Positions 1 through 7,082 of a stretch of 11,904 nucleotides of DNA are shown here, one piece after another. Within the stretch, counting starts at the first letter, position 1. Each line of letters starts with the position of its first letter. The DNA is from an uncultured Oscillospiraceae bacterium (GTDB lineage Bacteria > Bacillota > Clostridia > Oscillospirales > Oscillospiraceae). Location of the stretch: positions 1 to 11,904 of the forward strand of contig CAJTVO010000104.1 in assembly GCA_910579485.1 (NCBI GenBank), given 5' to 3'. A program made the position numbers and the translations under genes. The notes beneath the pieces were generated by a model. That model saw only the letters and a program-made list of their open reading frames with translations, did not search any database and was not told the DNA's origin.

Positions 1-12
1 CATGCACAATCA

Positions 13-48
13 ATTCTGCGCGGCCACTCGATGTGGCCGTCGCAGAAT
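13..48. repeat. Long imperfect hairpin (15-bp stem, one bulge)
   Basis: Arms 13-20 and 41-48 (ATTCTGCG / CGCAGAAT) are exact reverse complements. They continue inward as 21-27 and 33-39 (CGGCCAC / GTGGCCG), with a 5-base loop at 28-32 and one unpaired T at 40. No T-run follows on either strand, so a simple intrinsic terminator is doubtful. It could be the end of an upstream transcript or part of a dispersed intergenic palindrome; the window alone cannot decide. Confidence 0.75.
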
Positions 49-53
49 CTTTG

Positions 54-79
54 GTACTTTTCGTTCACACGAAAAGTAC
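54..79. repeat. Perfect inverted repeat, 10-bp arms
   Basis: GTACTTTTCG (54-63) is mirrored exactly by CGAAAAGTAC (70-79) around a 6-base loop (64-69). It follows the hairpin at 13-48 by only five bases. The placement and symmetry fit a dispersed intergenic palindromic element or a protein-binding site. That role is inferred; only the symmetry is seen. Confidence 0.7.
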
Positions 80-90
80 GCCCCCGTCCC

Positions 91-179
91 CGCCCCGGCG
101 AGGGGCGAATCTAATAAAAGATAAGAGCGGAAGCGGCCCGCAGGGCCGCAGATCAAAAGGGCCGCCGCGCAGCGGCGGC
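91..179. repeat. Three further tandem GC-rich hairpins upstream of the MoxR operon
   Basis: Three perfect inverted repeats stand in a row: 91-96/102-107 (CGCCCC / GGGGCG), 133-139/143-149 (GCGGCCC / GGGCCGC, GCA loop) and 161-168/172-179 (GCCGCCGC / GCGGCGGC, GCA loop). The last two share the same GCA triloop. The final one ends seven bases before the ribosome binding site of the MoxR gene, so in RNA it could affect mRNA stability or translation. No convincing -35/-10 pair was found between 80 and 198, so the operon's promoter may lie outside the window. Confidence 0.65.
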
Positions 180-198
180 AAAGAAGAAAGGACCTGCT

Positions 199-1134
199 AT
201 GAACGAACGAAACCTGGCCGCGCAAGTGGTCACCGAAGTAAAAAAAGCCATCGTTGGCAAGGACCCCATCCTGGTAAAGGTCCTGGCCGCCATCCTGGCC
301 CGGGGCCACATCCTCCTGGAGGACATCCCCGGCGTGGGGAAGACCACCCTGGCCTTGGCCTTCGCCAAGGCCCTGGACCTCCAGTTCTCCCGGGTGCAGT
401 TCACCCCCGACGTGATGCCCTCCGATATCACCGGCTTCTCCATCTACAACAAGGAGACCGGAAAAATGACCTACCAGCCCGGGGCCGTGATGTGCAACCT
501 CTTCCTGGCCGACGAGCTCAACCGGGCCACCTCCCGGACCCAGTCCGCCCTCCTGGAGGCCATGGAGGAGGGCCAGGTCACCGTGGACGGCGTCAGCCGC
601 CCGGTCCCCCAGCCCTTTATGGTCATCGCCACCCAGAACCCCGTGGGGGCCTCCGGCACCCAGAAGCTGCCCGACAGCCAGCTGGACCGCTTCCTCCTGC
701 GCCTGAGCATGGGTTACCCCTCCCCGGCGGAGGAGCTGGAGCTGCTGCGCCGCCGCCAGTACGGCCACGGCATGGACGGCGCGGCTCAGGTGGTGGACCG
801 GGCCTCCCTGGAGCAGATGCGCCAGGCCGCCGGGAACGTCCACGTCAGCGAAGAGATCATGAAGTACATCATCTCCCTGGTGGGGGCCACCCGGAAGCAC
901 CCCCAGCTCCTCCAGGGAGCCAGCCCCCGGGCCACCCTGGCCGTCACGGCGGTCAGCCGGTCGGTGGCCTTCCTGCGGGGCAGGGACTATGTGGTGCCCG
1001 AGGACGTGCAGACCATCTGGGTGGACGCCGTCGCCCACCGCCTGCTGATGGTCCCCGGCGCGGAGCGCACCACCGATCCCAAGGAGATCGCCCGGACCGT
1101 CCTGCGGACCGTGGAGCCCCCCAAGGTACGGTAA
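199..1134 (+). CDS. MoxR-family AAA+ ATPase
   Basis: This is a cytoplasmic AAA+ ATPase of the MoxR family (311 residues, normal length), a group thought to act as chaperones that remodel or activate partner proteins. Walker A is EDIPGVGKTT (residues 41-50, Lys48) and Walker B is LFLADELNR (101-109, Asp105-Glu106). Sensor 1 is ATQNP (144-148). An arginine-finger region sits at LDRF (162-165) and sensor 2 at GASPRA (240-245). The C-terminal lid, with a VPEDV motif near 266-270, is also typical. The start is set by AAAGGA at 187-192, six bases before the ATG. The DUF58 gene begins four bases after the stop, so the two are translationally coupled. The MoxR + DUF58 + transglutaminase order is a recurrent bacterial cluster; the client of this MoxR is unknown. 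Confidence 0.97.
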   Translation: MNERNLAAQVVTEVKKAIVGKDPILVKVLAAILARGHILLEDIPGVGKTTLALAFAKALDLQFSRVQFTPDVMPSDITGFSIYNKETGKMTYQPGAVMCNLFLADELNRATSRTQSALLEAMEEGQVTVDGVSRPVPQPFMVIATQNPVGASGTQKLPDSQLDRFLLRLSMGYPSPAEELELLRRRQYGHGMDGAAQVVDRASLEQMRQAAGNVHVSEEIMKYIISLVGATRKHPQLLQGASPRATLAVTAVSRSVAFLRGRDYVVPEDVQTIWVDAVAHRLLMVPGAERTTDPKEIARTVLRTVEPPKVR

Positions 1135-1138
1135 CGCC

Positions 1139-2140
1139 ATGCTGAGACGGCGGATCGTATACGCCCTGGTCCTGCTCCTGGCCCTGCTGGGCCAGATACT
1201 GGACGTGGGCTACCTGTTCCATTTTATATTCTTTGCCGCCCTGTCCCTGCCCCTGCTGGGACTGCTGGTCAGCCTGCCCGCCATGCTGGGGTGCCGGGGG
1301 GAGCTGGAGGTCTCCGCGCCCCGGATACGCCGGGGAGAGAGCGCCTCCTGGTCCCTGTCCCTCACCAACCGGTTCCGCCTGCCCCTGGCCCGGGCCTCCT
1401 GCCGGCTGTGCCTCGCCAACCGCCTCACCGGACAGGCCCACCGGGAGAAGATCCTCCTCCGGAGCGTCGCGCCGGAGGAGAAGCGGCGCTGGACCATGGA
1501 GGCGGACCACTGCGGCATGATGGAGCTGCGGGTGGAGCGGCTGTGGGTGTGCGACTGTCTGGGGCTGTTCGCCCTGCCGGTGCGCCGTCCGGGACCGGCG
1601 GTCCTGATGGCCGCCCCCGTGCCGGAGCATCCGGGCCCCATCGAGCTGCCCGAGGGCACCGGTGCGGCCATCCCCCAGCCCAAGGGAAAGACCCTTTTCG
1701 GCGAGACCTACGAGCTGCGCCCCTACCGGGAGGGGGACAGCCTCAGGATGATCCACTGGAAGATGACCGCCAAGCGGGACGAGCTGGTGACCCGGGAGCC
1801 CCCGGAGGACACCCGGCCCCTGCCGGTGCTGACCTTCGACCACTTCGGCCTGCTGGCAGAGGTGGACCGGACCCTGGACCGCCTGGAGGGGACCAGCATG
1901 GCCCTGCTGGACCAGGAGCGCCCCCACGAGGTCCGCTGGCTCCACCCGGAGACCGGCGCGGCGCGCTCCTTCCGGATCGGGGGTGAGCGGGACTGGACAG
2001 CCTGCCTGACGGCGATCCTGTCCGACCCCGCCCCCATGCGGGGCCGTTCCATCCTGGAGCAGTCCCTGTCCCGGGAGGCGGGGGGCGCCATCTATCAGAT
2101 CCACGTGACCGGAAAGGAGGTCCCCCATGAGGAAGCTTGA
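1139..2140 (+). CDS. DUF58 domain membrane protein
   Basis: This 333-residue protein belongs to the DUF58 family, usual partners of MoxR ATPases. Two closely spaced hydrophobic segments lie at about residues 6-21 and 26-50, the expected N-terminal membrane hairpin. The diagnostic DUF58 block is at 192-208 (ELRPYREGDS followed by RMIHWK), then AKRDELVTRE (211-220). The C-terminal part (from about 228) would adopt the vWA-like fold known from the family, in the cytoplasm where MoxR could reach it. The ribosome binding site is weak (AAGGT at 1123-1127), and the start lies four bases after the MoxR stop, so translation probably depends on coupling. The 3' end overlaps the transglutaminase gene by 14 bases. 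The family has no proven enzymatic activity, and its role here is inferred from the cluster. Confidence 0.93.
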   Translation: MLRRRIVYALVLLLALLGQILDVGYLFHFIFFAALSLPLLGLLVSLPAMLGCRGELEVSAPRIRRGESASWSLSLTNRFRLPLARASCRLCLANRLTGQAHREKILLRSVAPEEKRRWTMEADHCGMMELRVERLWVCDCLGLFALPVRRPGPAVLMAAPVPEHPGPIELPEGTGAAIPQPKGKTLFGETYELRPYREGDSLRMIHWKMTAKRDELVTREPPEDTRPLPVLTFDHFGLLAEVDRTLDRLEGTSMALLDQERPHEVRWLHPETGAARSFRIGGERDWTACLTAILSDPAPMRGRSILEQSLSREAGGAIYQIHVTGKEVPHEEA

Positions 2141-4535
2141 CGGCGAGCACATCGGCGGGGAGCTCCTCCTGCTGCTGGGGGATACCCTCACGGTGCTGCT
2201 GCTGACGGCGGGCGGGGCCTTTGCCTGGGTATCCGTCTACGTGCTGCCCAGCCACCCGCTGTTCGATCTGGGAGCCCTGGCTGCCTGCTGCATCGGGGCC
2301 TCCGTGGCCGCCGCGGCGCTGCTGGCGTGGCGGCGGGGCCTCTGGGCCGTTCTGGCCCTGCTGGCGGCGGGGGGCTTCGCCTTCTGGCGGCTGTGGGAGA
2401 AGGTGAACGAGGACTGGCCCCTGGCCGGACTGAGGCCGGGGGTCTGGGACTTCCTGAACAAGTACCCGGAGGCGCCCTATCTGGCCTGCGCCATGCTGGC
2501 GCTGGTGATGGCTCTGATCGTGATACGGACCAGGGCGTGGTATCTGGCGGCTATGGTGAGCGTGATGCTGGTGCTGTCCCCCATCCTTAACGGGACCCTG
2601 CCCATGTGGGGGGCCATGCTGGCCTCCTTCTCCGCCTGGGGAGCCATGCTGCTCACCGCCTTTTTCTCCCGGAAGGACCCGGGGAGCCTGGGCCGCGCCC
2701 AGCTGCTGAGCCTTACCGGCATGTGGGCGATGATCCTCCTGCTGGTGATGACCCTGCCCATGGAGGGCTACCTCCGCCCCCAGTGGGCCACCGACGCCCG
2801 CAGCAGCCTGATCCGTGGCGTGACCGTCCAGATGGAGCGGCTGATGGATATGGACGTGGAGGAGCTGGGATCGGGCATTTTCGCGGACCTGGGGCTGGAC
2901 CTCAGCATCCCCGGCGAGGGCGGGAGCGTCGAGGTCTCCGGCCCGGCCGGAGCGGTACCCGGGATCGGGAACGGTCCCGGCGGCACCGGCCTCCGGGATC
3001 GGGAGGACCTGCTGGCGGCGGGCCCCCGGCGCTACGCGGGCCGGACGGTAATGACCGTGTCCTCCAGCCAGCCCGGCGGAGGCCGGATCTACCTCCGGGG
3101 CGGGTCCCTGGGTATCTATACCGGCGACGCCTGGGAGCGGCTGGAGGCGGAGACCGGGGCCGCGCCGTCCCTGTACCCCGCCCAGACGGCAGAGGAGGGC
3201 CAGCGCGCCGTCCTGACCATCCGGGATATTTCCTTCCAGGGGACGTACTACTACCCCTACCGCCTCACCGACGGCTGGGGGACGACGGACGAGTCCGGGC
3301 GTCTCACCATGTCCGGCGGGGAGGAGGGACTGTTCTCCTCCTCGGAGCGCTATGAGGTGGGCTGTATCCCCGGCACCCCGGAGGACGGCTTCACCCCTCT
3401 GACCGGCTACCTGGCGGAGGAGGAGCTGGGCTACCGGCGGGAGGTGGTGCCGGACTATCTGATCGTCCCCAACTCCGTCCGGGACGTTCTGTCAAACTGC
3501 CTGACCAACGAGAAATGGCAGATGGTGATCGGAAGCCTCGAGGCGGAGCTGGAAACCGCCGGGGAGGAGGAGCGGGAGGCGCTGGAGGCCAGTCTTGAGC
3601 AGGTGCTTCAGGCAGCCAACGCAAGCCGCACCCTGGAGGACTTCGGCGGCATGGTAGAGCTGACGGACGGGATGTCTCCCTTGGAGCGCTTCCGCGCCGT
3701 CATGACCGCCGCGTCAAGGACGGCGGCGCTGCTGGAGGCCCTGGCGGTCTACGACCCCGCTACCCCCGCCATGGAGGCGGGAGAGGATTTCGTGGACCAC
3801 TTCCTGACGGAGGGCCGGGGCTACTGCGTCCATTTCGCCACCGCCGGGACCCTGCTGCTGCGGCTGCAGGGCATCCCCGCGCGGTACGTGTCCGGCTACG
3901 CTGCCCAGCTGGACCAGCGGGGCCGGGGCGACGTGCAGGACAGCGACGCCCACGCCTGGGTGGAGGTCTATATCGACGGGTGCGGCTGGTATCCGGTGGA
4001 GATGACCCCCGGCTATTCCGGCACCGGGGACGGCGCGATCCTCTCCGAAGACCCGGCGTCCCCGGTGCCGGAGACGCCGGACGAACCGGAGCCGGAGGAG
4101 GAAACGCCCGATGATCCGGAGCCCGGCCTGCCGGAACCCCTTCCCGGGGAGACGCCTCCGGAGGAGGAAGCGCCCGAAGGACCGGCATTTGTCTTCCCGT
4201 GGCGGGCCGTGCTGTGGACCCTTCTGTCCCTGGGGGCGCTGGCGGGCGGATACGCCCTGTCCTTCCTGCCCCGGCGTCTGGCGCGGGGGGACGCGGATAC
4301 CAACCGCTCCACCATCAACGCCTACCGCCGGTGCCGCCGGGTGGTAGACCTGGGCGGGAGCGAGGACGAGCTGCTGGAGGAGCTTGGCCGGAAGGCCCGG
4401 TTCAGCCAGCACACCCTGACGGAGGAGGAGCGCGAAGCCGCCTGGGCCCATCTGGAGGCGGCGAAGGAGCAGCTCCTCGCCCGGCGCGGCGGCTGGTGGA
4501 AGGCGCTGGTCTGGCTGATCAGGCCGCTTCTGTAG
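2127..4535 (+). CDS. Membrane transglutaminase-like (TgpA/DUF3488-type) protein
   Basis: This large membrane protein (802 residues) is the third member of the MoxR/DUF58/transglutaminase triad. Several hydrophobic segments span about residues 16-210 (roughly 16-40, 47-67, 72-88, 118-134, 139-153, 160-180, 192-210). An extracytoplasmic region follows, with the transglutaminase-like core near 555-630. Cys567 (GRGYCVHFAT) and His609 (SDAHAWVEV) are the visible catalytic pair. The usual third residue, Asp, is replaced by Glu625 in the PVEMTPG motif. An acidic, coiled-coil-prone insert (about 461-500) precedes the core. A Pro/Glu-rich linker (about 641-688), one membrane segment (about 690-712) and a cytoplasmic helical tail follow it. 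The start has a strong AAGGAGG (2114-2120) inside the DUF58 gene. It likely acts on surface or cell-wall peptides as a protease or transferase, but the substrate is unknown. Confidence 0.94.
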   Translation: MRKLDGEHIGGELLLLLGDTLTVLLLTAGGAFAWVSVYVLPSHPLFDLGALAACCIGASVAAAALLAWRRGLWAVLALLAAGGFAFWRLWEKVNEDWPLAGLRPGVWDFLNKYPEAPYLACAMLALVMALIVIRTRAWYLAAMVSVMLVLSPILNGTLPMWGAMLASFSAWGAMLLTAFFSRKDPGSLGRAQLLSLTGMWAMILLLVMTLPMEGYLRPQWATDARSSLIRGVTVQMERLMDMDVEELGSGIFADLGLDLSIPGEGGSVEVSGPAGAVPGIGNGPGGTGLRDREDLLAAGPRRYAGRTVMTVSSSQPGGGRIYLRGGSLGIYTGDAWERLEAETGAAPSLYPAQTAEEGQRAVLTIRDISFQGTYYYPYRLTDGWGTTDESGRLTMSGGEEGLFSSSERYEVGCIPGTPEDGFTPLTGYLAEEELGYRREVVPDYLIVPNSVRDVLSNCLTNEKWQMVIGSLEAELETAGEEEREALEASLEQVLQAANASRTLEDFGGMVELTDGMSPLERFRAVMTAASRTAALLEALAVYDPATPAMEAGEDFVDHFLTEGRGYCVHFATAGTLLLRLQGIPARYVSGYAAQLDQRGRGDVQDSDAHAWVEVYIDGCGWYPVEMTPGYSGTGDGAILSEDPASPVPETPDEPEPEEETPDDPEPGLPEPLPGETPPEEEAPEGPAFVFPWRAVLWTLLSLGALAGGYALSFLPRRLARGDADTNRSTINAYRRCRRVVDLGGSEDELLEELGRKARFSQHTLTEEEREAAWAHLEAAKEQLLARRGGWWKALVWLIRPLL

Positions 4536-4556
4536 GCGGCGGGAAAGGAGAACACA

Positions 4557-5099
4557 ATGGAGCTTCCGAAGGAATTATCCGTCAATGGTGCTTCCTACAC
4601 CGTAAAAAAGCTGCTGGGGAAGGGCAAGGGGGGCTATTCCTACCTTGTCACGGACGGGGCGGGGGAGTACGTCCTCAAACAGATCCACCACGAGCCCTGC
4701 GACTACTACCAGTTCGGGGACAAGATGGCCGCGGAGCTGAACGACTACCGGCGGCTCTCGGAGACGGGCATCCCCATGCCCCGCCTCCTGGCGGCGGACG
4801 TGGAGGCGGAGCGCATTTTGAAGGAGTACATCGCCGGGGATACGATCCTCGACTATGTGCGCCGGGACCAGATGCGTCCGGAGTTTGTGGAGCAGGTCCG
4901 GGCGATGTGCCGCCTGCTGTACCCGGCAGGATTGAATATCGACTATTTCCCCACCAATTTCGTGGTGCAGGACGGCCGGCTGTACTATATCGACTACGAG
5001 TGCAACGGCTATCAGGAGCAGTGGGATTTTGAGCACTGGGGCGCGGCCTACTGGTCCCAAACGCCGGAGCTGATGGCATATCTGCGGGAGCACCCCTAG
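4557..5099 (+). CDS. Very small protein-kinase-like protein
   Basis: This 180-residue protein is not a standard operon member but shows the skeleton of the protein-kinase fold. It has a glycine-rich loop GKGKGG (21-26), Lys41 in YVLKQ as the ATP-binding lysine, and Glu60 as a possible helix-C glutamate. A catalytic-loop match is NIDYFPTN, with Asp129 and Asn134 five residues apart as in Bud32, RIO and aminoglycoside-kinase-like enzymes. IDYE (Asp146) stands in the DFG position. The usual C-terminal lobe is almost absent after residue 160. AAAGGAG (4544-4550) sits six bases before the ATG, and the gene starts 21 bases after the transglutaminase stop, so it is probably co-transcribed. It may phosphorylate a protein or small molecule; the substrate is unknown. 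The kinase-like fold is fairly secure, the activity is not. Confidence 0.72.
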   Translation: MELPKELSVNGASYTVKKLLGKGKGGYSYLVTDGAGEYVLKQIHHEPCDYYQFGDKMAAELNDYRRLSETGIPMPRLLAADVEAERILKEYIAGDTILDYVRRDQMRPEFVEQVRAMCRLLYPAGLNIDYFPTNFVVQDGRLYYIDYECNGYQEQWDFEHWGAAYWSQTPELMAYLREHP

Positions 5100-5126
5100 G
5101 GCACGGCGATCCCCAAAAATCCCGCC

Positions 5127-5155
5127 TTGTCAATCCCCCGGTAATGTGCTATAAT
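5127..5155 (+). promoter_or_regulatory. Sigma-A promoter of the galM unit
   Basis: TTGTCA at 5127-5132 and a perfect TATAAT at 5150-5155 are separated by 17 bp. An extended -10 TG lies at 5147-5148. Transcription should start near 5162, about 30 bases before the galM ATG. This is one of the two best promoter matches in the window and marks the break between the MoxR operon and the galM unit. Confidence 0.85.
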
Positions 5156-5177
5156 AAAGTTGATATACTATACAGAT

Positions 5178-5184
5178 AAGGAGG
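5178..5184 (+). promoter_or_regulatory. galM ribosome binding site (sets the start codon)
   Basis: AAGGAGG lies eight bases upstream of the ATG at 5193. The reading frame is open from an upstream TTG at 5160. That codon has no ribosome binding site and lies just before the expected transcription start, so 5193 is the chosen start. Confidence 0.85.
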
Positions 5185-5192
5185 CGATTCCC

Positions 5193-6242
5193 ATGCCGGT
5201 ATGTAAGGAGCCCTTCGGCGCCGCCCGGGACGGCCGTCCGGTGGATAAGTACATCCTCCGCCGGGGCGCTCTGGAGGCGGAGGTCCTCACCTACGGCGCG
5301 GCCCTGCGGGCCCTGCGGGTCCCGGACCGGGACGGAAAGCCGGTGGACGTGGTCCTGGGCTACGACGCGGTGGAGGCCTACGAGACCAACGGCGGCTACG
5401 TAGGCGCCGTGGTAGGCCGGTACGCCAACCGGATCGCGGGGGCCAGCTGTCTCATCGACGGGCGCCGGGTCTCCCTGGTCCCCAACGAGGGCGGCAAGCA
5501 GCTCCACGGCGGCCCGGAGGGCTTTTCCCATCAGATCTTCACGGCGGAGGCGTCCGGGGAGGACGCCGTGACCCTCACCTATGTCTCCCCCGGCGGGCAG
5601 GGGGGCTTTCCCGGCCAGCTGACGCTCCGGGTGACCTACACCCTCACCGAGAACGCCCTGCGCCTGCGCTATGAGGCCGTGAGCACCGAGACCACCCACT
5701 GCAATATCACCAACCACGCCTATTTCAACCTCAACGGCGGCGGGGACGCCATGGACCATGTCCTCTGGCTGGCCTCCGACGCCTATACCCCGGTGGGGCC
5801 CGACAGCATCCCGCTGTCCATGTCCCGGCCCGTAACGGGCACGCCCCTGGACTTCACCGTCCCCAAGCCCCTGTCCCGAGACATCGGCGCGGACGACGAA
5901 CAGCTCCATAACGTAGGGGGCTACGACCACAACTTCGTCCTCTCCCCGGCCCAGGGCCTGCGGCTGGCGGCCCGTCTCACCGGGGACCGCAGCGGCATCA
6001 CCATGGAGGCCTGGACGGAGAAGCCCGGCATCCAGTTCTACAGCGGCAACTTCCTGAACGCCAAGGGCGGCAAGGGCGGCGTGGACTACGTCCCCCGGAT
6101 GGGCGTGTGTCTGGAGACCCAGTTTTTCCCGGACAGCCCCAACCATCCCGAGTGGGGGGACATCCTCCTCCGTCCCGGGCGGCGGTACGACTATACCACC
6201 GAGTACCGCTTCCCCGACGCCGGAAAGCAGGCGGAGCCTTGA
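5193..6242 (+). CDS. galM: Aldose 1-epimerase (galactose mutarotase)
   Basis: This cytoplasmic enzyme interconverts alpha and beta anomers of galactose and related aldoses, feeding the Leloir pathway. The protein is 349 residues, normal for the family. All known active-site positions are present: Arg76 in GRYANRI (75-81), His105 in QLHGG, His175 in TNHAYFN (the proposed acid), Asp245 in GYDHNF, and Glu308 in CLETQFFPDSPN (the proposed base). The C-terminal RPGRRYDYTTEYRF motif is also typical. No galK or galT is visible, so here galM leads a different kind of unit: its stop overlaps the start of an Rpn-family nuclease (TTGA). The downstream genes look dependent on its promoter. Substrate preference among aldoses cannot be read from the sequence. 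Confidence 0.96.
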   Translation: MPVCKEPFGAARDGRPVDKYILRRGALEAEVLTYGAALRALRVPDRDGKPVDVVLGYDAVEAYETNGGYVGAVVGRYANRIAGASCLIDGRRVSLVPNEGGKQLHGGPEGFSHQIFTAEASGEDAVTLTYVSPGGQGGFPGQLTLRVTYTLTENALRLRYEAVSTETTHCNITNHAYFNLNGGGDAMDHVLWLASDAYTPVGPDSIPLSMSRPVTGTPLDFTVPKPLSRDIGADDEQLHNVGGYDHNFVLSPAQGLRLAARLTGDRSGITMEAWTEKPGIQFYSGNFLNAKGGKGGVDYVPRMGVCLETQFFPDSPNHPEWGDILLRPGRRYDYTTEYRFPDAGKQAEP

Positions 6243-7048
6243 CGGAAGAAAAAAGCCTCCGCAGTCCGGAAAATCTGGCCCGGCTGGCGCGGATGCGGCT
6301 GATGGACGACGACCTCATGACCCGGTGCTTTGAGAGCGACCCGGCCTGTATGGAGCTGGTGCTGCGCATCGTGCTGGACATGCCGGAGCTGACGGTGCAG
6401 AGCGTGCGCACCCAGGTATCCCTGGGGAACCTGACGGAACGCTCCCTGCGGCTGGACGTGGTGGCCGTGGACAGCGAAGGACGGACCATCAACGTGGAGA
6501 TCCAGCGTTCCGACCGGGGCGCGGGCAGGCGGCGGGCCCGGTTCCACAGCAGTATGCTGGACAGCGTCCTGCTGCAAAAAAGCGAGGATTTCCAGCGCCT
6601 GCCGGAGACCTGGGTGATCTTCATCACCGAGCGGGACGTGCTGGGCCGGGGAGAGCCGCTCTACAAGGTGGAGCGGTGCATCCTGAACACCGGCGAGTTA
6701 TTCGACGACGGGGCGCATATCCTATATGTAAACGGCGCGTTCCGGGACGACTCGCCCCTGGGACGGCTGATGCACGACTTCTCCTGCACCCGGGCGGCGG
6801 ATATGCACTATTCCGTCCTGGCGGGGCAGGTGCGGTACTTCAAGGAGACGATAGAAGGGAGTGATACCATGTGCAGAGTGATGGAAGAGATGTGTGAGAA
6901 GGAGCGGAAGAAGGAGCGGGAAAAAAATCAACGGACCAGTGCCCGCATAATGCTGTCAGACGGTATTCTGCCTCTGGAAAAAATTTCTCAGTACTCCGGT
7001 CTCTCCATTGAGGAGGTCAAACGTCTGCGTGGTACCCTGCCCCAATAG
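6239..7048 (+). CDS. Rpn-family PD-(D/E)XK nuclease / putative transposase (PF12784 type)
   Basis: The 269-residue protein belongs to the Rpn/PDDEXK_2 family, relatives of E. coli RpnA, which are DNA endonucleases linked to recombination and phage defence. The catalytic core is visible as Asp73 in LRLDVVAVD and Glu87-x-Gln89 in NVEIQR. The family blocks VIFITERDVLG (126-136) and LMHDFSCT (177-184) follow. A charged helix (about 217-230) and a small HTH-like tail (about 236-262) end the protein. The TTG at 6239 was chosen because it overlaps the galM stop (TTGA). The first ATG, at 6293, has no ribosome binding site, and the frame is open back into galM. GC content drops sharply from about position 6855, where a 31-bp repeat begins that recurs in front of the next gene. 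The family call is firm; the start is less so. Confidence 0.88.
   Translation: MTEEKSLRSPENLARLARMRLMDDDLMTRCFESDPACMELVLRIVLDMPELTVQSVRTQVSLGNLTERSLRLDVVAVDSEGRTINVEIQRSDRGAGRRRARFHSSMLDSVLLQKSEDFQRLPETWVIFITERDVLGRGEPLYKVERCILNTGELFDDGAHILYVNGAFRDDSPLGRLMHDFSCTRAADMHYSVLAGQVRYFKETIEGSDTMCRVMEEMCEKERKKEREKNQRTSARIMLSDGILPLEKISQYSGLSIEEVKRLRGTLPQ
6855..6885 (+). repeat. 31-bp direct repeat, copy 1 (inside the nuclease gene)
   Basis: The 31 bases at 6855-6885 are identical to 7052-7082, an offset of 197 bp. The repeat contains AAGGGAG, a 7-base gap and an ATG followed by the codons for CRVM. Both copies are read in the same frame relative to the repeat. Confidence 0.9.
6869..7048 (+). other. 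Possible internal translation start giving a 59-residue tail-only form of the nuclease
   Basis: An in-frame ATG at 6869 inside the nuclease gene has its own AAGGGAG (6855-6861) seven bases upstream. It would yield only the charged helix and the HTH-like tail, starting MCRVMEE. The same signal and start recur at 7052-7068, where they must work independently for the orphan tail gene to be translated. In E. coli, rpn genes are reported to encode small intragenic proteins (RpnS) that inhibit the full-length toxic nuclease; the parallel here is inference. Confidence 0.45.
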
Positions 7049-7051
7049 CAA

Positions 7052-7082
7052 AAGGGAGTGATACCATGTGCAGAGTGATGGA
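7052..7082 (+). repeat. 31-bp direct repeat, copy 2 (start of the orphan tail gene)
   Basis: This copy is identical to 6855-6885. It starts four bases after the nuclease stop and supplies the ribosome binding site and first codons of the orphan tail gene. Confidence 0.9.

Noticed and set aside
10..1140. Minus-strand open frame of about 376 codons opposite the MoxR gene
   Set aside because: The translation is a low-complexity run of Gly, His, Leu and Asp with no family resemblance. The opposite strand encodes a complete MoxR ATPase.
33..1145. Plus-strand open frame of about 370 codons overlapping the MoxR gene in another frame
   Set aside because: It is a Pro/Gly/Arg-rich shadow frame typical of high-GC DNA, starts inside the hairpin region and has no ribosome binding site.
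6107..6238. Upstream extension of the nuclease frame into galM
   Set aside because: This would need about 130 bases of overlap with galM and gives a Pro/Arg-rich start with no family similarity; the TTG at the galM stop is more natural.
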